A stretch of DNA of 35,778 nucleotides from Thermoplasmata archaeon (GTDB lineage Archaea > Thermoplasmatota > Thermoplasmata > Lutacidiplasmatales > UBA184): contig JASHPK010000020.1 of assembly GCA_030038095.1 (NCBI GenBank), positions 1 through 35,778 of the forward strand, read 5' to 3'. This document shows, in pieces, positions 6,949-14,030 of the stretch. Numbering within the stretch: the first letter of the stretch is position 1; each line of letters starts with the position of its first letter. The notes under the pieces are model-generated. The model made no database searches and was not told the DNA's origin. It saw only the letters and a program-made list of their open reading frames with translations. A program made the position numbers and the translations under genes.

Positions 6949-8249
6949 CCGACCCGCTCCCAGCGCTCCAGCTTCTGGACCGCGCTCAGGGTCGACCCTC
7001 GCTGGATCTCCGCCCGAACGCGGTTCTCGTGCTCGAGGACGTCCAGGGCACGGTTCGCGACCTCTTGGGCGCGTTCCCGGGGCACGACCACGACGCCGCT
7101 CAGGTCGCCGATGATCCAGTCGCCGGGCCGGACCCGCTGGCCCCCGACTTCGACCTCGACGCCGATCTCCCCCAGTCCCTTCGGCTCCCCGGCGTTCGAG
7201 CTCACCGAACGGCTGAACGCCGGGAAGCCGAGTTCCACGATTGCATCGAGGTCCCGCACCGCCCCGTCGATGACGACGCCCGCGACCTTTCGCCCGTGCG
7301 CGCTCCAGCTGGCGAGCTCGCCCCAGATCGCCGTGGGACCCCCGCCCGCGTCGATGACCAGGACGTCCCCGGGTCCCGCCCGATCGATCGCCTCGACGGG
7401 CTTCGCCCAGTCCCCGTCCCGCGTGACGACCGTCACCGCCGGGCCGGCGACCCGGACCTTCGGGTCGTGGAACCGGGCGATGATCCCATGCATCGCCCCT
7501 TGTCGTTGCATGGCGTCGGAAACGTTCGGGCTCGACACCTTGAGGAAGGCGGCGCGGATGTCGTCGCCCGCGTACCGTCGGAAGAGCTCGGTCGCGACCT
7601 CCCGCTGGGTCTCGATCGCCTCCCGGATCTTCCGGGTCGCCTCGACGATGTTCGGGCTCTTCGTGATCGCTCCGCCGACGATCAGGATCTGGGCGCCGGC
7701 GCGGACGGCTCCGGCGACGGTCTCGGAGTTGAGCCCCCCCGCGACCGCGACCGGGATCGGGGAGTGCTTGGCGAGGTCCCCGAGCACGGCGAACGGCGTC
7801 TTCGCCTGCATCTGCATGTCGATCCCGACGTGCCAGCACACCGCGGCGGCGCCGAGCTCGGCGACCTGCCGGCTCCGCGCGATCGGGTCGGCGACGCCGA
7901 GGAGGTCGACCATCACCTCCGCGCCGTACAGTTCGCCGCCGCGGACCCCATCGGCGATCGTGCCGTCGTCCGCCGCGCCGAGGATGGTGACGACGTCGGC
8001 CCCCGCCTTGGCCGCGATCTCCACCTCGAAGGCGCCCGTGTCCATCACCTTCATGTCGGCGACGACCCGGTGGCCCGGGAAGGCCTTCTTCAGCTCGCGC
8101 ACGACCTCGAGGCCCTCGCTCTTGATGAGGGGCGTACCGGCCTCCACCCAGTCCGCCCCTCCCTCGACGGCCTCTCGCGCCGCGAGGAGGGCGCGGGAGC
8201 CGTTCTCAAAGTCGAGGGCCACCTGAAGGACCGGCCGCTCGAGCCGCAT
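6945..8249 (-). CDS. Bifunctional 3-hexulose-6-phosphate synthase / RraA-like protein
   Basis: The 434-residue protein joins two domains. Residues 1 to about 215 are a 3-hexulose-6-phosphate synthase of the orotidine-phosphate-decarboxylase superfamily: LQVALDFENG, the catalytic DxKxxD in VADMKVMDTG, and AVAGGLNSETV. In archaea this enzyme runs in reverse with a hexulose-phosphate isomerase to supply pentose phosphates. From about 230 onward is an RraA-like/aldolase domain with GDVLVIDAGG, GVVIDGAVRDLDAI and FPAFSRSV. The same fusion is known in other archaea. A longer frame begins at 8315, but the ATG at 8249 starts right at the domain and lies 25 bases from a TATA-like island, so I use it. 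Confidence 0.9.
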   Translation of the reverse strand: MRLERPVLQVALDFENGSRALLAAREAVEGGADWVEAGTPLIKSEGLEVVRELKKAFPGHRVVADMKVMDTGAFEVEIAAKAGADVVTILGAADDGTIADGVRGGELYGAEVMVDLLGVADPIARSRQVAELGAAAVCWHVGIDMQMQAKTPFAVLGDLAKHSPIPVAVAGGLNSETVAGAVRAGAQILIVGGAITKSPNIVEATRKIREAIETQREVATELFRRYAGDDIRAAFLKVSSPNVSDAMQRQGAMHGIIARFHDPKVRVAGPAVTVVTRDGDWAKPVEAIDRAGPGDVLVIDAGGGPTAIWGELASWSAHGRKVAGVVIDGAVRDLDAIVELGFPAFSRSVSSNAGEPKGLGEIGVEVEVGGQRVRPGDWIIGDLSGVVVVPRERAQEVANRALDVLEHENRVRAEIQRGSTLSAVQKLERWERVG

Positions 8250-8267
8250 GCCCCTCGGAGGAGGGGG

Positions 8268-8280
8268 TTGGTAATAATGC
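8268..8280. promoter_or_regulatory. Shared bidirectional promoter island
   Basis: The only AT-rich run between two divergent genes is TTGGTAATAATGC, centred near 8274. The HPS-RraA start (8249) is 25 bases to one side and the methyltransferase start (8299) 25 bases to the other, both at the spacing expected between an archaeal TATA box and a leaderless start. One element therefore seems to serve both directions, and only one polymerase could use it at a time. Confidence 0.5.
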
Positions 8281-8298
8281 TCGCACCGTGCGCCCCGC

Positions 8299-9189
8299 GT
8301 GGCGAGTCGCCCCACGGTCCGTGTGGAAGTTCACCACGGGGACTCCCGGCGTCTCGTCGGGATCCCTAGCGGATCGGTCCATCTGGTGGTCACCTCGCCC
8401 CCGTACCCCAAGATCCCGCAATGGGACCGGCTGTTCCATTCGCTAGGGGCGGACGACTACGCCTCGATGCTGAAGGTGCTCGAAGGCGCCTGGCAGGAGT
8501 GCTACCGGGTCCTCGTCCCCGGGGGAATCCTCGCGATCAACATCGGGGATGCCCTCCGGACCGAGGACGGACGCTTTCGCCTTTGGCCGAATCACGCGGA
8601 GACGCTGCGCTCGGCGAGCCGAGTCGGCTTCCGTCCCCTTCCCTATCTCCTGTGGAAGAAGCCGACCAACCGACCGAACGCCTTCCTCGGCTCGGGGTTC
8701 CTTCCCCCGAACGCGTACGTGACGCTCGACTGCGAGTACATCCTGCTCTTCCGCAAGGGAGACCTTCGGCGCTTCCCTCCGAACGATCCCGAGCGCGCCG
8801 CGAGCCGGTTCTCGCGGGCGGAACGCGACCTCTGGTTCAGCCAGGTCTGGTCGGACGTCCGCGGCGCGCCGCAGCGGAACGGGAACGGACGGAGCGCCGC
8901 GTTCCCGAGCGCGATCCCCGAGCGGCTCATCCGGATGTTCTCCGTCCGCGGGGACACCGTGCTCGATCCGTTCGCCGGGACGGGGACCACGTTGTGGGCG
9001 GCCGCGCGCTGGGGCCGGAATGCGATCGGCGTCGAGTGGGACGTCGAAGTGTTCACCGCGCTCCGCGACGCGGCTCGTCGGCGAGGGTTCCTCACTCCGC
9101 GTGGTCCGGGGAAGAGTTCGCCGGGCGCGTCCGATGAGCGATCTCCTCCTCGACGGCGTGGTGGAGATAGTGGAGGCCCGAGTCGCTGA
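8299..9189 (+). CDS. Orphan DNA methyltransferase, probably N4-cytosine type
   Basis: The 296-residue enzyme transfers a methyl group from S-adenosylmethionine to a DNA base. The catalytic motif TSPPY lies at 32-36 and the SAM-binding motif DPFAGTGTT near 222-230, an order (IV before I) typical of the beta class. TSPPY is most common in N4-cytosine enzymes, though N6-adenine activity cannot be excluded. The start is GTG at 8299. No restriction enzyme or specificity subunit is nearby, so it is a solitary methylase. The last 35 residues are Arg/Gly/Ser-rich, lie beyond the fold and are read antisense to the end of the neighbouring gene, with which it overlaps by 98 bases. Confidence 0.9.
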   Translation: MASRPTVRVEVHHGDSRRLVGIPSGSVHLVVTSPPYPKIPQWDRLFHSLGADDYASMLKVLEGAWQECYRVLVPGGILAINIGDALRTEDGRFRLWPNHAETLRSASRVGFRPLPYLLWKKPTNRPNAFLGSGFLPPNAYVTLDCEYILLFRKGDLRRFPPNDPERAASRFSRAERDLWFSQVWSDVRGAPQRNGNGRSAAFPSAIPERLIRMFSVRGDTVLDPFAGTGTTLWAAARWGRNAIGVEWDVEVFTALRDAARRRGFLTPRGPGKSSPGASDERSPPRRRGGDSGGPSR

Positions 9190-9610
9190 GCCGGTCCACG
9201 TGGAGCAGGAGGTAGTGGAGGTAGAGTCGCTCGGGTCGGTGGGAAGGGCCGGGGCTCCGGTGCGGGGCACCGGGCTCGTCCACCGGAGGCCGGTGGCGCT
9301 CGAGCGTCTCCCCGTGGTGCTCGTGCTCCGGTCCGTGGTAGGCGCGCCCCGTCGCGCCGGTGAGCGGCGGGTACAGGTGGGCCACGGGATCGTACGGGGC
9401 CTCGTCCTCGGAGCGATCCCGGGAAGCCGATGCGCTCGCGCTCCGGGCCGTCGCCGGAGGATCGATCTTCCCGCGCAGGTAGGGATGGACCGGCCGCCCG
9501 GGGTCCTGCAGGTCGGCGATGGGGCAGCCGGCGACGTCCTCCACGATCGTCTTCAGGCTCCAGCTCGTCCGGCGACGAGGGGGCCCTTCGACCGTCGCCT
9601 CGGCGACCAC
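9092..9610 (-). CDS. Conserved-looking protein of unknown function, last gene of transfer cluster
   Basis: This 172-residue frame begins with GTG at 9610, 24 bases after the VirB4-like gene, and its third codon positions are almost all G or C, as in neighbouring genes. The N-terminus (SWSLKTIVEDVAGCPIADL) looks structured, the middle is charged and His/Pro-rich, and the end (LYLHYLLLHVDRL, LHYLHHAVEEEIAHR) should form amphipathic helices with several His residues. There is no signal peptide or membrane helix, so it is probably cytoplasmic. I do not recognise the family. It may be an accessory factor of the ATPase upstream. The 3' end overlaps the convergent methyltransferase. Confidence 0.6.
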   Translation of the reverse strand: MVAEATVEGPPRRRTSWSLKTIVEDVAGCPIADLQDPGRPVHPYLRGKIDPPATARSASASASRDRSEDEAPYDPVAHLYPPLTGATGRAYHGPEHEHHGETLERHRPPVDEPGAPHRSPGPSHRPERLYLHYLLLHVDRLSDSGLHYLHHAVEEEIAHRTRPANSSPDHAE

Positions 9611-9634
9611 GACTCGACTCCGGGCGGGGCGGCC

Positions 9635-11332
9635 TCATAAACTTCCGCTTGGAGCGGCAACCGCAGCCTCGTCTCGGCCGACCGCGGGCCCATCGAGGTG
9701 GTTCGCGAGGAGCTCGTACTCCGGGGTCGAGGCGATGATCGCCAGCGGGAGGTGGTACGCCCCGATCCGCCAGAGCGACTCCGCGTAACCGACCTCGCGC
9801 GGGAGCCGGGCCCGAGGGAGCCACGACGTCTCGGCGGGGGTGAGCCCAAAGAACTCCTGGGTCGCGTGGGAGACTTCGGGGAGCCGGAGGAAGACGCTCG
9901 CGTGGAGGTTCCTCAGGAGGGAGCGTCCGCTCGCGCGGGACAGGAAGTCGTCGGGGTTCTGGCTGATCACCACGACCCCGGCCTCGAAGTGCCGGACGTG
10001 CCGGACGACCCGGTCGAGGAATTCGGAGGTGATGTCGAGGGAAGCGAGGAGGTGGGCCTCGTCGACGACGAGCAGTTTCGGGCCCTTCCGTTCGCCGAGC
10101 CGGCCGTACGCCCAGTCGAGGAGATAGGTGAGATGGAACGGCAGCTGTTCGATCGGCACGCCGCGGAGATCGGCCGACACGATCTGCGCGCCGGCGCGGA
10201 CCGTCGTCGGCCCGTTGAGCGATCGCAACGAGCCCGAACGCAGCACCTCGAGCAGGGTCGGCAGCCGCTCTGACGGACCGCGGACCGCCGCAAGCTCGGC
10301 CGCGAGGTCGTCGAACGTCGGGACCGTGACGCCGCTCGCGAAGAGCCGGGTCACGGCGGCGTCGAGCGAGGCGACCTCCTCGTCGCGGAGGCTCGGGAAG
10401 AGCGCCCGAAGCATGGCCGTGGAGCGGGCGGCCTTCTCGCGCCGGTCCCCGCCCGTCGTCACGGGATCGAGCGGGTTCAACCGGCCGGCGGCGCCGTCGG
10501 CGGGGGTGATCACGTCTCCCCCGAGGGCGCGAACGAGCCGGGAGAGCTCGCCGAGCGGATCGAGCACGACCACGGAGGTCTCGGGCCGCATCCACAGGGT
10601 CCGGAGCAGGAAGAGCCCGGTCGCGAAGGTCTTCCCCGAACCCGTCGCCCCGAAGATCCCCCAAGAGTAGCTCGCGTGGCGCCAGCGGTTCAGGAAGACG
10701 GGGCTCGCATCGGCGAGGGCGACGCCGACCAGGATGCCCCCCGGCTCGACGACCGTCTCGTCCGTGAACGGATAAAGCGCGGCCAGCGCGTCGGTCGGCA
10801 GCGAGTGCCAGAAGCCCGTGGGTCGGGGCTCCGCCCCGGTCAGGTACGGCGGAGCCAGCGCTCGCCCCACCTCGTACCGGGGGATTCTCGCCCGGAACCC
10901 GAGCCCCTCGAGTCGTCGCGCGAGGCGAGTTCGCGCCCGCTCGGCGGTGAGCCGCGACGGGCCATGGGTGGTGAAGCGCAGACCGACCTTCCACAGTTCC
11001 TGGGTGCGCCGCGCGACCGACCGCGCGAGCTCCTCGGCCGTGGCGCGTTCCGCCTCGAGTTCGGCGGTCGCGCTCCCTTCGGTCCCCGAGCTCAGTTCCG
11101 CCGCCGCGACGGCGCGTGCCCCGTGAAGCATCTCGAGGGCCTCTCGGCCGGGGATGGGGTGCGCTTCGAGGAGGAGTTCGAGGGGCTCCGTCGTCGGGAG
11201 CAGCCGCCCGAGAAGGCCGAACGGAGCCTCGGGCGGGAACTGGAGGACCAGGAGGGGCGCGCGGTAGTGGGTGCCGATCCGAAGATGACCGGGCCCCTCC
11301 CATTCCGCGCGGGGCGGGGTCACACGCGTCAA
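9635..11332 (-). CDS. VirB4/CedB-like ATPase of a DNA-transfer system
   Basis: The 565-residue ATPase belongs to the HerA/VirB4/FtsK group. It has an N-terminal domain of about 200 residues with a charged helical hairpin, Walker A GIFGATGSGKTF (GATGSGKT at 228-235), LDPLGEL and GRLNPLDP after it, Walker B LLVVDEAHLL (420-429) and VVISQNPDDFL as the sensor region. NPLDP and DEAHLL are typical of VirB4/TraC/CedB motors, which drive pilus assembly or DNA movement at the membrane. The frame stays open to 11755, but upstream of about 11332 it reads as a shadow of the next gene. I start at TTG 11332 because GGAGGT is six bases upstream and TTGA overlaps the preceding stop; GTG at 11323 is an alternative. 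Confidence 0.85.
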   Translation of the reverse strand: MTRVTPPRAEWEGPGHLRIGTHYRAPLLVLQFPPEAPFGLLGRLLPTTEPLELLLEAHPIPGREALEMLHGARAVAAAELSSGTEGSATAELEAERATAEELARSVARRTQELWKVGLRFTTHGPSRLTAERARTRLARRLEGLGFRARIPRYEVGRALAPPYLTGAEPRPTGFWHSLPTDALAALYPFTDETVVEPGGILVGVALADASPVFLNRWRHASYSWGIFGATGSGKTFATGLFLLRTLWMRPETSVVVLDPLGELSRLVRALGGDVITPADGAAGRLNPLDPVTTGGDRREKAARSTAMLRALFPSLRDEEVASLDAAVTRLFASGVTVPTFDDLAAELAAVRGPSERLPTLLEVLRSGSLRSLNGPTTVRAGAQIVSADLRGVPIEQLPFHLTYLLDWAYGRLGERKGPKLLVVDEAHLLASLDITSEFLDRVVRHVRHFEAGVVVISQNPDDFLSRASGRSLLRNLHASVFLRLPEVSHATQEFFGLTPAETSWLPRARLPREVGYAESLWRIGAYHLPLAIIASTPEYELLANHLDGPAVGRDEAAVAAPSGSL

Positions 11333-11700
11333 CGGCGCACCTCCGTGGAGGCCGCACCGCCGGACCGCCGGCGCTCGACGATCCACAGCGGGACCAGCCC
11401 GAGCCCGAGAGCGAGCCCCCGCCCGGGCTCGAGCGAGACCGGGGGAGCCACGTACAGCACGATGGCGAGGACCAGCAACGCGCCAGCGCCGACCACCCGG
11501 GCCCGACGGAGCTCGCTCCGAGGGACCCCTCGGTGCCGTTGTCGGGCGATCCAGCCCGCGACCGCGAGCGCGGCGAGCGACCCGGTAAGGGCCACGAGGA
11601 ACGGCAGAGCGAGAGAGAGCGCTCCGCTGATGACGGCCGAACCGACCGCGAGGCCGAACGCTTCGAAGTCGAGCTCCGTGGGTCCGCTCCGGGTCGTCAT
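11329..11700 (-). CDS. Small four-helix membrane protein of the transfer cluster
   Basis: The 123-residue protein has four hydrophobic segments at about 14-33, 35-50, 69-86 and 94-109, separated by a basic loop (ARQRHRGVPRSELRRAR) and ending in a basic tail. The ATG at 11700 overlaps the stop of the preceding gene by four bases, and its own stop overlaps the VirB4-like start, so it is translationally coupled on both sides and very likely a subunit of the same membrane complex. No family is recognised by eye. A structural counterpart could be VirB3 or one of the small Ced membrane proteins, but only size and position support that. Confidence 0.75.
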   Translation of the reverse strand: MTTRSGPTELDFEAFGLAVGSAVISGALSLALPFLVALTGSLAALAVAGWIARQRHRGVPRSELRRARVVGAGALLVLAIVLYVAPPVSLEPGRGLALGLGLVPLWIVERRRSGGAASTEVRR

Positions 11701-12479
11701 GGTCGCTCCCCGACGGGGCCCCAGCCGTACCTTCGCCCCGCGTCTCGGAGGGCACGGCCGGTGAGCCGGGAGGGGTGGAGCTCGAGTGCCCTCAGCTGCT
11801 GCTCGAGCTGCTGCATCCGACGGTCGAGCTCGCCCATCGCCTCCGGTCGGGATTCCGTAGTCGCGAGGGCGAGGTAGACGCGGCGACGACCGCGCCGTCG
11901 GCAGAGGAGCTGAGCCAGCTCGGCATAACCGCGCTGCGCGTCCCGGCCGAGGGTCGCCGCGGAATCCGGCGCGGGCCGGACGTCCCGGTATCGAATCGGC
12001 TCGAGACCTACGAGGAAGACGACGCTCGTTTGCATGGTACGCAGCAGGGCGCGGAACAGATCGAAACGTCGGGCGAGCTCGGCCGGTGGAAGGTACGCGA
12101 ACGGCACCCCGGGCACCCGCAGCACCGCGACGAACCGCGACGGAGAGATCTGCAACCAGATCCCTTGGACCTTGGGACCCCGGCGGGGTCCGCTCATGGG
12201 ACCCTCCCGGAGGGTTCCGCGCAGGCGCCAGGCCAGATAGTCGAGGGCCCGAACGTCGATCGCGCGGCCGTCCGGCCGCCAAGCGGAGACCACGAACCCG
12301 ATCCCGACGAGCGGTAGCCACAGGTACGGGGCGGCGAATGGAGCGAGGACCGCTCCGGTCGCCGCGTAGCAGACGAACTTGAGCGCATCGCGGGCGGAAG
12401 GGAAGGGACCGAGCCGCAGACGCCGGTCGAATCGCTCCGGCAGTACGACCACCGGCGGCGCGTCGGACCCCTCGTCCAT
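11697..12479 (-). CDS. PrgI-like membrane protein of the transfer cluster
   Basis: This 260-residue protein begins with a basic segment and two closely spaced hydrophobic segments (about 32-66), then WRPDGRAIDVRALDYLAWRLR. That arrangement, two N-terminal helices followed by a short cytoplasmic stretch, is the plan of PrgI-family proteins, which stand directly before the VirB4-type ATPase in Gram-positive and archaeal type IV secretion loci. The rest is a soluble alpha/beta part (ISPSRFVAVLRVPGVPFAYL) resembling the N-terminal domain of VirB4-type proteins, ending in a Gln/Leu/Arg-rich coiled-coil-like helix (about 210-235). ATG at 12479 lies five bases after the preceding stop. The family assignment is by topology and neighbours. 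Confidence 0.7.
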   Translation of the reverse strand: MDEGSDAPPVVVLPERFDRRLRLGPFPSARDALKFVCYAATGAVLAPFAAPYLWLPLVGIGFVVSAWRPDGRAIDVRALDYLAWRLRGTLREGPMSGPRRGPKVQGIWLQISPSRFVAVLRVPGVPFAYLPPAELARRFDLFRALLRTMQTSVVFLVGLEPIRYRDVRPAPDSAATLGRDAQRGYAELAQLLCRRRGRRRVYLALATTESRPEAMGELDRRMQQLEQQLRALELHPSRLTGRALRDAGRRYGWGPVGERP

Positions 12480-12483
12480 CGCG

Positions 12484-13614
12484 TCACGGCCCCTTTCCGC
12501 GAATCGGTGGCATCGCCGAGGATCTCGGAGCTCCGCCCTTCGGCTCGGAGAAGTGTCGCACGAGGTGGAGCGCTCCGTGGCCCACCAGCTCCGCCGCCGC
12601 GAGGGGGGCCGCGGCCGGGGCGGCCGCGCTCCCGGCGACTCGCGTGCCCCCCGCGAGCGCGGCCCCTGCCGGACCCGACGAGCGGAGGCTGGACGCCGCC
12701 GGTGCGACGAAGGCCGTGGCGCCCGCCGGGGCCGTGGCGAGGCCTCGTTGCGTGCCCGCCGACAGAGTGGCGGCAGCCGCCGGGAAGCCGAACGCGGACA
12801 AGTGGGTGCCCGCGAGGGACAGCAAGAACGGCGAAGCGAGCGCGACGCCGAGGAAGGCGACGAGGAGCACCGGGGTTGGGCTCCCCACCGCGAGCTCCAG
12901 AGGCACGACGAGGACGCACGGGAGGAACGCGAGCTCGAGGAAGAGGAGCCACGCGCGTCGGGCGATCGTGGAGAAGGGCCTCACCGGCCACAGCAGCGTG
13001 AATATCGGGAGCAGCACGAGCAGGACCGCGAGCAGGGCGTCCCGGACACCGACCGCGAGGACGAGGCCCAGGACCAGGGCGAACTCCACGAGCGAGAGCA
13101 CGAAGGCCAGAGCGCCGTTGTCCCAGGAGTACGAGATCTGGCCGTACCCGGCGAGGTTGACCCAGTGCTGCCAGGTACCTCCGTCCCACCCCGCGAGGAC
13201 GGGGTACAACGATCCCGACGCCGTGAGGATGGCGCTCGCGATCGGAACGGTGAAGTTGGCGGTGACGACCGCGATCACGAGGCGCACGAGCAGGCCATCG
13301 AAGAGCGTCGCCCACCGGGCGACGAGCGCCCTCGAGAGGTAGACCACCGCCACGCCGATCGCGATGAGGCCGATCGCTGGATCGACCACGTTCGCGAGGG
13401 TGAAGATCGAGAAGCGCACGGCGGTGCCGAGGAAGCCGGCCCCCGCGTTTGGGCCGCTCAGCGGAGGGTAGAGCGCGGTCGTTTGAAGCTCGGGGACCAG
13501 CAGGTTGTCGTACGTCGGGCCGACGATCGCGGTGACGATGGCCGTGAGCGCGGCGAAGAGGGCGAAGAGCAGCGACTGGATCGAGGCGACCGGGCTCCCG
13601 GCCAGATCGAACAC
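12484..13614 (-). CDS. VirB6/CedA-like polytopic membrane protein
   Basis: The 376-residue product has about seven hydrophobic helices, beginning with SIQSLLFALFAALTAIVTAI (about 10-30), through FALVLGLVLAVGVRDALLAV, to PVLLVAFLGVALASPFLLSL (about 250-275). The last 90 residues are Ala/Pro/Gly-rich and probably cytoplasmic. Seven helices, size and position between a pilin-like gene and the PrgI/VirB4 genes match the inner-membrane channel subunit of DNA-transfer systems (VirB6/TrbL; CedA in Sulfolobales). The start is GTG at 13614, eight bases after the preceding stop; upstream in the same frame the sequence is a shadow. Sequence identity to known CedA could not be tested. Confidence 0.75.
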   Translation of the reverse strand: MFDLAGSPVASIQSLLFALFAALTAIVTAIVGPTYDNLLVPELQTTALYPPLSGPNAGAGFLGTAVRFSIFTLANVVDPAIGLIAIGVAVVYLSRALVARWATLFDGLLVRLVIAVVTANFTVPIASAILTASGSLYPVLAGWDGGTWQHWVNLAGYGQISYSWDNGALAFVLSLVEFALVLGLVLAVGVRDALLAVLLVLLPIFTLLWPVRPFSTIARRAWLLFLELAFLPCVLVVPLELAVGSPTPVLLVAFLGVALASPFLLSLAGTHLSAFGFPAAAATLSAGTQRGLATAPAGATAFVAPAASSLRSSGPAGAALAGGTRVAGSAAAPAAAPLAAAELVGHGALHLVRHFSEPKGGAPRSSAMPPIRGKGP

Positions 13615-13622
13615 GGTCGGGG

Positions 13623-14030
13623 CTAGGTCCCGGTGAGGACCCAGTGGGCGAGGCCCCAGAAGAGCCCGGTGACGGCGGCGGTGAAGAGGAGGGTCCCGAT
13701 GAGGGCGTCCCGGGCCCGGTCCTTTGCCTGGACCTTTTTCGTGATGTCGTTCGAGAACCAGCTCAGCGCCACCCGGGCCCAGACGAGGGCGAGGATCCCC
13801 CCGCCGGCCAGCCCCACCAGCTCCACGAGCCGATCGATCGATCCGGTGAAGTTGGCCACGGCCGAGGAGTTTGTGGCTGGACCCTGGGCCCATCGGGGCC
13901 CGATCCGGGTCGGCAGGGGCTCCCAGGCCGCGCCCAGGGACGGAGCGACGAGGAGCGCGAGCGCCAGGACGGGTGCGATCCTCCGCGTTCCGAGTATGGG
14001 CCGGTCTAGGTGGAAGGGCTGGGGGACCAT
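13623..14030 (-). CDS. VirB2-like conjugation-type pilin candidate
   Basis: The 135-residue product has a basic N-terminus and signal-like helix (about 17-35, ending PSLGAA), a linker with NSS and NFT, and two long hydrophobic helices (about 68-92 and 108-131) joined by a charged loop, NDITKKVQAKDRARD. Signal segment plus two helices with a short basic loop is the plan of VirB2/TrbC conjugative pilins and of the archaeal CedA1/TedC pilins, which polymerise with lipid. Position directly before the VirB6-like gene supports this. The ATG at 14030 lies within the end of the surface-protein gene, overlapping by 25 bases. No class III signal peptide of type IV pilins is present. Confidence 0.7.
   Translation of the reverse strand: MVPQPFHLDRPILGTRRIAPVLALALLVAPSLGAAWEPLPTRIGPRWAQGPATNSSAVANFTGSIDRLVELVGLAGGGILALVWARVALSWFSNDITKKVQAKDRARDALIGTLLFTAAVTGLFWGLAHWVLTGT

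Noticed and set aside
5977-7839. Very long minus-strand frame over truA and part of the HPS-RraA gene
   Set aside because: Arg/Gly/Pro-rich throughout, no start signal, and it lies opposite a clear TruA. GC-rich DNA gives such open frames by chance.
8250-8315. Longer start for the HPS-RraA protein
   Set aside because: The extra 22 residues are translated from the TATA-like island and do not belong to the fold.
11333-11755. Upstream extension of the VirB4-like frame
   Set aside because: This part is Arg/Pro-rich and overlaps the four-helix protein in another frame; the SD-preceded TTG at 11332 is a better start.
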